A stretch of 43,011 nucleotides of DNA from a virus. Both the position numbers and the translations under genes were made by a program. Under the pieces are notes generated by a model. That model saw only the letters and a list, made by a program, of their open reading frames with translations, ran no database searches and was not told the DNA's origin. The stretch is taken from the IMG/VR virus record IMGVR_UViG_3300021168_000051, positions 1-43,011 of that record. The stretch is one strand, 5' to 3'. Of this stretch, positions 38,722 through 43,011 are shown piece by piece (the first letter of the stretch is position 1; every line of letters begins with the position of its first letter).

Positions 38722-39941
38722 GTAGTGTCCTCCACTCTGTTCAGTTCTAAATTGAATCGCACGAGCAACGGCTCTCGTGACTTTCCGCCTGTGGCTAGCT
38801 TGTTCTTAGCAAAGCTAAGCATTCGCAGACCTCGCGCCCGCATTTCTGTCGATGCGCCTATACCAATTTGCAAATCAACAGTGCCAGGTAAACCAACTCG
38901 GCTAGAATCAACATCACCAGCGGAAAGATATATAGGCCCATCTGAATTATGTCCTTGACTTCTATCACCCGCCTGAGTAACGCTGATACCGATGATCTTT
39001 TGACGGCCTAACAATGACCTGAAACGTATAGCATTGTGTTCCATCTTCTGAGTCATGCCGTCCTCGGCTCCACTCAAGTTCCGTATCTGATCCAAAATGA
39101 TGATATTCGGAGAATGTTTCGCCGTCAGATCCTCGACCTCCGAAATAGAACCAGGGTGAATATGGACCATTGTCAAACGTTCTCCGCACAATTCTGTGAG
39201 GAGGCGCTTCGCCTTGTTCGGATGCGCATCTATCCAACTCTGTGGTTGCCCGAGCAGCGAGAGTCGCACTCTGCTCTTCAATATATTTATTGAGTCCTCG
39301 TTCCCCACATATAGTACGGTCTTTCCAGAACGTATTAAATTCGCTGTCGTCGATACTGTCAGACATGATTTTCCGATTTCCGTACGGCCAAATATGAGAA
39401 TATGATGCCCAGGTAGAGCCCCCCCACCAATCCTAGAATCCAAGGACGCGGGTCCCACACTAACCCGATTAGCAGCACCGATGGTGCTGTCAAGAGTATC
39501 CCAGTCTTTAGCATATTCAACATCCGATTTAGCATCTAAGTCTACTTGTTCCCATACGGCATTAAGCTGCGTAAGAAGTTCACTAGCTTTGTTATGATCC
39601 TTAGAAGAAGTAGCGGAGGCAAACTCAAGAGCGAGATTAGACCGGCGTAGATCAAGGACAAGCTCAACAACATTCGGGCTAGATACGGGCTTAAGATCAT
39701 CGAGCGTCGAGAGTATGGCATCGGCATGCTTAGGATTGGTGATCCTTCGAGCACCCAACTCTCTGAGAGTGTCAACTCGTATGTCTGCCGCAGTTTTGTC
39801 GCGCTCATAGTAGTCACGTACCAGTTCATACCAAAAGGCGACAGAAGGGGATGCTTCCTTAGCATTAAAGTGCTCGCGTATAGAGTCGTACGCGATCCTC
39901 GAAGATATTGTAGCTGCCAGTATTTGCGAGTCGAGTCCCAA
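38718..39941 (-). CDS. Replicative helicase, DnaB/gp4-like RecA fold
   Basis: TTG start. The N-terminal 100 residues resemble the helical DnaB N-domain (SQILAATISSRIAYDSIREH). The RecA-type core has Walker A FGRTEIGKSC (184-193) and Walker B NIIILDQI (279-286), followed by ISVTQAGDRSQG. Total 407 residues. It unwinds DNA ahead of the polymerase; primase is encoded separately at 41108-41983, unlike the fused T7 gp4. The Tat-signal gene overlaps its start by 77 bases. Confidence 0.85.
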   Translation of the reverse strand: MGLDSQILAATISSRIAYDSIREHFNAKEASPSVAFWYELVRDYYERDKTAADIRVDTLRELGARRITNPKHADAILSTLDDLKPVSSPNVVELVLDLRRSNLALEFASATSSKDHNKASELLTQLNAVWEQVDLDAKSDVEYAKDWDTLDSTIGAANRVSVGPASLDSRIGGGALPGHHILIFGRTEIGKSCLTVSTTANLIRSGKTVLYVGNEDSINILKSRVRLSLLGQPQSWIDAHPNKAKRLLTELCGERLTMVHIHPGSISEVEDLTAKHSPNIIILDQIRNLSGAEDGMTQKMEHNAIRFRSLLGRQKIIGISVTQAGDRSQGHNSDGPIYLSAGDVDSSRVGLPGTVDLQIGIGASTEMRARGLRMLSFAKNKLATGGKSREPLLVRFNLELNRVEDTT

Positions 39942-40194
39942 GATTATATTTCCTCATAATCACATTACTTAAAATCAGGTTATTCTTATAAGCTTGCAGC
40001 ATTTCATCTAACCACAATTGCGGTATGAATTGGAGTCCTTCATAGTGGCCAATAATCCCCTGAGCCGGTACGATTATCTGAGGTGACGGAAGGAATATTG
40101 TTCGCTCAGGCGCTAACAATTCTTCGAGGGTTAGCCCAGTTGCGGCCATTGCCGCAGTAGCGCCTAATAGTTGTAGGAATCCTCTACGATTCAT
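39865..40194 (-). CDS. Tat-signal protein with capsid-like segment (109 aa)
   Basis: The N-terminus MNRRGFLQLLGATAAMAATG is a textbook twin-arginine signal (RRxFL followed by a moderately hydrophobic stretch). After LLAPERTIFLPSPQIIVP, residues 56-81 read QFIPQLWLDEMLQAYKNNLI and LSNVIM, which align without gaps to major capsid residues 30-54 with about 13 identical positions. From residue 85 onward the gene overlaps the helicase start. ATG overlaps the preceding stop (TAATG). Whether the protein is exported, and why it carries a capsid-like helix, is unknown. Confidence 0.72.
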   Translation of the reverse strand: MNRRGFLQLLGATAAMAATGLTLEELLAPERTIFLPSPQIIVPAQGIIGHYEGLQFIPQLWLDEMLQAYKNNLILSNVIMRKYNLGTRLANTGSYNIFEDRVRLYTRAL

Positions 40195-40469
40195 TACTTA
40201 TATTTCATTGCTGCGAGGACGCGAGCTACTAGATTCCATACATGCTTAGTCTTTCGAGGATAATCCTTGATTTCAACATGGCGGAGTTTACGACTCTCAT
40301 GCATAATCGCCGCAGAGATCATATGGTTATCCGTCTCGCCTTTAGCTGCGCGAGCCCAGTAATTGCCACTATCACCTGTGCCTGTGCCATCATTCGCAAT
40401 TATCATTCTGGCTATCTCAGATATTTCACCTGTAATCGCGGAATGTAATTCGACTCTAACTACTAGCAT
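40194..40469 (-). CDS. Conserved-type phage protein (91 aa)
   Basis: GGAG lies upstream; I use the ATG at 40469, though a GTG one codon earlier is possible. The protein begins MLVVRVELHSAITGEISEIA and continues RMIIANDGTGTGDSGNYWAR, a pattern I have seen in small phage proteins near replication genes. Function unknown. It is coupled to the Tat-signal gene. Confidence 0.68.
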   Translation of the reverse strand: MLVVRVELHSAITGEISEIARMIIANDGTGTGDSGNYWARAAKGETDNHMISAAIMHESRKLRHVEIKDYPRKTKHVWNLVARVLAAMKYK

Positions 40470-40490
40470 CACAATCTCCGCTGAAATGTG

Positions 40491-40940
40491 TCATCGACAC
40501 ACGCTGACTTCGGCGTTCGGATTGGCTTCGCAGGCGTTCAGCAATCCCTCCGTGAACGTCACCAGCCCTTCATAGTTTCCCCAACCGTTTGCAGGGTTGT
40601 GCGCGCGGAAAGTGTCTGGATCGTCGCGTAGCTTCTTTAGCCCGGCTCGCAACGGTTCAACCAACTGGCGAGCCTTGCCCATGCCATGCTCATCGGGTCG
40701 CCATAGCGCGTCGTATAGGCCCGCAGCGCCGGCCATCTTGCCGAGGTTGTGCGTGATGTTTGCAGAATAGACCTCGTAGCTATCCTCGGCTTGTTCGGCT
40801 ATGACCGGTTCACGTCCTGGATTCCGCGCATCCCATTCTTCGCGGGTGATCTCTTTCGTGCTGCCATCCTCGCGAACGAAGATCCCAGAGCCGGTACGGC
40901 CAACTGCGTCCTTTTGCTTCAAATATACATCAAGGCTCAT
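40491..40940 (-). CDS. Conserved hypothetical protein in GC-rich island (149 aa)
   Basis: Begins MSLDVYLKQKDAVGRTGSGI and carries VYSANITHNLGKMAGAAGLY, DALWRPDEHGMGKARQLVEP and NGWGNYEGLVTFTEGLLNAC, a pattern found in bacterial and phage proteins of unknown role. GGAG is eight bases upstream of the ATG. Its codons are visibly more GC-rich than those of its neighbours, which suggests recent transfer as a moron. Confidence 0.75.
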   Translation of the reverse strand: MSLDVYLKQKDAVGRTGSGIFVREDGSTKEITREEWDARNPGREPVIAEQAEDSYEVYSANITHNLGKMAGAAGLYDALWRPDEHGMGKARQLVEPLRAGLKKLRDDPDTFRAHNPANGWGNYEGLVTFTEGLLNACEANPNAEVSVCR

Positions 40941-41107
40941 TTGTCAGACTCCACTGATCCATCGGACTGGGGCGTTACCATTTAGTGCTGATGAGTCCTA
41001 GAAACTCTTAATCTTCCGCCCCTTCGAGCGAGGCTTCCCGGAGCAGTTCTCAACGCTATCAGCGTAGCGCGGCCTGTAAATAGCCCCTCAGGCGGCAGGG
41101 CACATGT
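40941..41107. other. Structured, GC-rich intergenic segment
   Basis: No gene is seen in 167 bases. GGGGCG near 40969-40974 can pair with CGCCCC near 41017-41022, enclosing a smaller GAGT/ACTC hairpin. The segment forms the 5' leader of the 149-aa gene and shares its higher GC content, so both may have entered together. Confidence 0.4.
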
Positions 41108-41983
41108 TCACAATGGTAATCGAGCTAATTCATCATCGGAACAATCTTTGATGTCACGCGACAGCACCACTACACGAGTCGAATCAAACGCTTGACCCCA
41201 CTTCCTTGCCATCGCAAAAGCTTGGCCTGTAGCATCCGCATCGAGGGCTATTACAATAGAATGATTGTTGCGTTGCAACTCCGCAATCTTCCCGGCATTG
41301 ATCCCTGTTCCGAGAATCGCCACGGCGCGATAAGCCGGTTTAAACCCTACTAATCGCATAGCTGAAATCGGATCTTCGACTAAGACTGTCGGACTATCTA
41401 TCTCACCAATGCCATACCACGACATAACCGGATCGAGGTTTTCCATGTAGGTCAGTGCTTTTATATCCCAGTACGAATCCCTTCGAGCTTCTTCTGTGTC
41501 TGCTGGTGACCCCTCCCAGGGGCGGCGAGTTATCCAGCCTCGAATCGAGGTATCTGGCGCATATATCGGCAAGGCATACCGATGGGCAGTACGTCGAATC
41601 GAGGTTATTGATTCGTCAGATATGTGAAACCTATCTTTAAACCATGCTACCTCTCGCTCTGACAACATATGCAGATCAGCCGTTAACGGTCTAGGACCGG
41701 CTTTAGCGGTCGTCGGCTCCCCTACTGCCGGTATCTTGTCAGGTCTGCTGTAAACGGTTCCTGAGAGCCCACAACCGGCCCGATGACAGTGGTACTTAAT
41801 CTGACCGCCTGCCTCAACTAGAACGCTTAGGGACCGTTCATGTTTAACCCCTCCCTCGCATTCCGGGCATAGCTCTGCGCCGTGCTGCCCTACTCCTATG
41901 CGGCTAGCTAGGTCAACAATAGCTTGATGCACAGCGAGCGCTTGGGGGGATTGCGCGCGGCCTTGTTTAAACACGTTATCCAT
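41108..41983 (-). CDS. DNA primase (zinc finger and Toprim)
   Basis: The N-terminal zinc finger is CPEC at 39-42 with HCHRAGC at 65-71. A Toprim domain follows: VLVEDPISAMRL with the conserved Glu and VIALDADATGQAFAMARK with the DxD pair. The 291-residue protein lacks a helicase domain, which is encoded separately. It makes RNA primers for lagging-strand synthesis. ATG overlaps the preceding 49-aa gene by eight bases. Confidence 0.87.
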   Translation of the reverse strand: MDNVFKQGRAQSPQALAVHQAIVDLASRIGVGQHGAELCPECEGGVKHERSLSVLVEAGGQIKYHCHRAGCGLSGTVYSRPDKIPAVGEPTTAKAGPRPLTADLHMLSEREVAWFKDRFHISDESITSIRRTAHRYALPIYAPDTSIRGWITRRPWEGSPADTEEARRDSYWDIKALTYMENLDPVMSWYGIGEIDSPTVLVEDPISAMRLVGFKPAYRAVAILGTGINAGKIAELQRNNHSIVIALDADATGQAFAMARKWGQAFDSTRVVVLSRDIKDCSDDELARLPL

Positions 41984-42125
41984 TCGGGAACTCTCTCACA
42001 TGCACTCCTGACTTCCCAAGCCAGCGCAGTATTCGAGCGTCATCGAATGCCGTATCTTTGTCTGTTCTGCGGGTTTCTAATCCGCTAGTAGACCAACACT
42101 CAAATCGAGGTTGATACTTAGTCAT
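41976..42125 (-). CDS. Small hypothetical protein (49 aa)
   Basis: A 50-codon frame from the ATG at 42125, which overlaps the stop of the previous gene (ATGACTAA), to a TAA inside the primase start. The product reads MTKYQPRFECWSTSGLETRR and ends DARILRWLGKSGVHVREFPN plus Gly. It fills the gap between two coupled genes, so it is probably real. Function unknown. Confidence 0.6.
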   Translation of the reverse strand: MTKYQPRFECWSTSGLETRRTDKDTAFDDARILRWLGKSGVHVREFPNG

Positions 42126-42399
42126 AATTTTCTGCATCCAATTCATCTGATACTGTAGGATTAGCTCGGCTCGGCCTATTCATCATTCTCTCTCGCATCT
42201 TGCGCTCTGCCTTATTCTGTGCTAGCGTGTCCGGTATTGAATCGAGTTGAGAGGATCTGAGCTTACCGGCATCTGTCATCATGTAATCGTAATATTCCGG
42301 CATCAAGTCATAGGACAATGCTGCGTCGCGCAAGCTATTAAATGATACTTGCCAGCGAGGGTTTATTGCTTCAAGTAACTCGAAAATCTCATGGCGCAT
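42118..42399 (-). CDS. First gene of replication block, hypothetical protein (93 aa)
   Basis: I use the ATG at 42399 (MRHEIFELLEAINPRWQVSF); the frame is also open from a TTG at 42423. The protein is helical and Met/Arg-rich in its C-terminal half (NKAERKMRERMMNRPSRANP). It follows the noncoding region with a LexA-like dyad and starts the leftward block that includes primase, helicase and polymerase. No family recognised. Confidence 0.62.
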   Translation of the reverse strand: MRHEIFELLEAINPRWQVSFNSLRDAALSYDLMPEYYDYMMTDAGKLRSSQLDSIPDTLAQNKAERKMRERMMNRPSRANPTVSDELDAENYD

Positions 42400-42423
42400 A
42401 CTTATATTGATGCTTTTTAACAA

Positions 42424-42838
42424 CGAATTCGGGGCTTATTACTGTATTTATTTACAGTGGATAACAATCGAGCATAAAACATCATTAGAGCTTCGGTGGC
42501 TATAGGATAAAGCCAGCGATAGCCCGCAACGCGGGTAGGTCGTTGAATACAGTGAGATACTCTCGGATAGACTCTTATCGTGATCCTATATCGTTAGGAC
42601 TCTACGCTATGAGTAGGGGATATCTCTTTTTGAGCCCCCTGCCGCCACCATTTGATACGTTTTACCGTCCGCAGTGCTGTCATGCGTCCGTCCCTCCGCT
42701 CTTTAGAGGGGTATCCGAGTCCTTGCTTTAGGCTTTTAGGCGCTGCGCGCAAGTATAGGCGTATAGAAGCAAGTAAAAAAACTACACTCCCATACTACTA
42801 TCGAGCAATTCTATAATGAAAAATGGGGGATTAGCGGA
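42424..42838. other. Noncoding region before the replication block
   Basis: No gene is seen on either strand. It holds a LexA-like dyad (42440-42459), hairpins at 42497-42515, 42523-42535 (CCCGC-AAC-GCGGG, with a 3-base loop) and 42584-42599, and an imperfect copy (42785-42841) of part of the 75-aa gene. Since leftward transcription passes through it on the circle, it is likely to contain a promoter or RNA processing sites for the replication genes; no clear -35/-10 pair is visible. Confidence 0.6.
42440..42459. promoter_or_regulatory. LexA (SOS) box-like dyad
   Basis: The sequence TACTGTATTTATTTACAGTG contains CTGT-N8-ACAG, the exact consensus half-sites and spacing of the E. coli LexA operator with the typical AT-rich centre. 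It lies about 40 bases upstream of the first replication-block gene. LexA binding there would keep replication genes low until DNA damage or until another promoter takes over. Confidence 0.5.
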
Positions 42839-42841
42839 TAA
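42785..42841. repeat. Imperfect direct repeat, copy 2
   Basis: Related to 381-437 inside the 75-aa gene. Read leftward it could encode ANPPFFIIELL, compared with ANPPESILELL in the gene, but no start codon or full frame is present, so it looks like a remnant of a duplication. Confidence 0.5.
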
Positions 42842-43011
42842 ACCACTAACCCCCCAGAATACTAGCCTACATTCTCGGACTAGCGCGAGTCTTCCCGCGA
42901 CAGACTAAGCTGCGCGGGCTCCCGGGGTGCTTGGAGCTTTCAGAAAGACATAGCCTCGCATGTTCGGATCGTTGATGTACTTGAGCCCGACGGACTTCAA
43001 GGCCTCACGGA
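42839..43011. repeat. Right copy of terminal redundancy (with partial CDS)
   Basis: Copies 1-173 with one substitution. It includes the C-terminal 35 codons of the 84-aa leftward gene (from 42905 to beyond the window end). The substitution is silent in that gene. Confidence 0.9.

Noticed and set aside
40986-41004. CTGATGA followed by GAAAC, resembling a hammerhead ribozyme core
   Set aside because: No stem II hairpin can form between the two core segments, and stems I and III cannot be placed with correct junctions. The 7-base core is expected a few times by chance.
42457-42467. GGATAACAAT resembling part of the lac operator
   Set aside because: Ten bases of similarity without the symmetric other half; it overlaps the LexA-like dyad and a one-mismatch DnaA box, so chance is the best explanation.
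42480-42660. Hairpin cluster considered as a tRNA because of a CCACCA-like end
   Set aside because: No acceptor stem, T-loop or anticodon arm can be fitted.

Overview
This window is an essentially complete circular-permuted genome of a tailed, podovirus-like dsDNA bacteriophage with T7-like virion and replication genes. The last 173 bases (42839-43011) repeat the first 173, so the unique length is about 42,838 bp. The T7-like features are a family A DNA polymerase, a flap exonuclease, an endonuclease I-type resolvase, a portal and scaffold, two tail-tube proteins and internal virion proteins. I found no phage RNA polymerase, integrase, tRNA or CRISPR. A LexA-type dyad and three perfect DnaA boxes suggest a gamma- or betaproteobacterial host, but the host is not proven.

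Layout: on the circle there is one divergence point and one convergence point. A 1.3-kb gene-free, AT-rich region (6409-7708) holds a likely origin (DnaA boxes at 6633-6687), several dyads and repeats, a sigma70-like promoter, and two strongly structured elements that would form the 5' leader of the rightward transcript. Rightward genes (7709-30072) encode small accessory virion-type proteins, a family of three tandem paralogues, terminase, portal, scaffold, major capsid protein, tail-tube A and B, a fibre, internal virion proteins, a GH108 lysozyme, a 3-TM holin, a bacterioferritin-associated-ferredoxin-like protein and a cysteine-rich protein. They end at a bidirectional hairpin (30324-30350) facing the leftward genes.

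Leftward genes run from 6408 down to 67, cross the sequence junction, and continue from 42399 down to 30016. The first block (67-6408) is a tightly overlapping operon: a SprT-like metalloprotein, several tiny proteins, a membrane-anchored JAB/MPN-type putative isopeptidase, an amidoligase, a class II glutamine amidotransferase and a small protein resembling sigma70 region 2. The second block (30016-42399) is the replication and nucleotide-metabolism set: primase, a Tat-signal protein, helicase, a protein tyrosine phosphatase-like protein, DNA polymerase, an SSB-like protein, exonuclease, a DUF4406 protein, endonuclease, a dATP/dGTP diphosphohydrolase-like protein and a DEDD exonuclease.

The most interesting candidates are: (1) the JAB / amidoligase / GAT-II cassette, a possible phage peptide-bond making and breaking system; (2) the structured leader RNAs before the late operon; (3) a Tat-signal protein carrying a segment closely resembling the phage's own major capsid protein; (4) the sigma-like protein together with a strong excess of the palindrome GTTTAAAC (12 exact copies, 10 of them outside the rightward genes); and (5) an Fe-S gene pair directly after the lysis genes. 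Nearly all gene starts in the leftward blocks were refined using ATGA/TAATG/GTGA stop-start overlaps, which also revealed five small genes of 37-59 residues.
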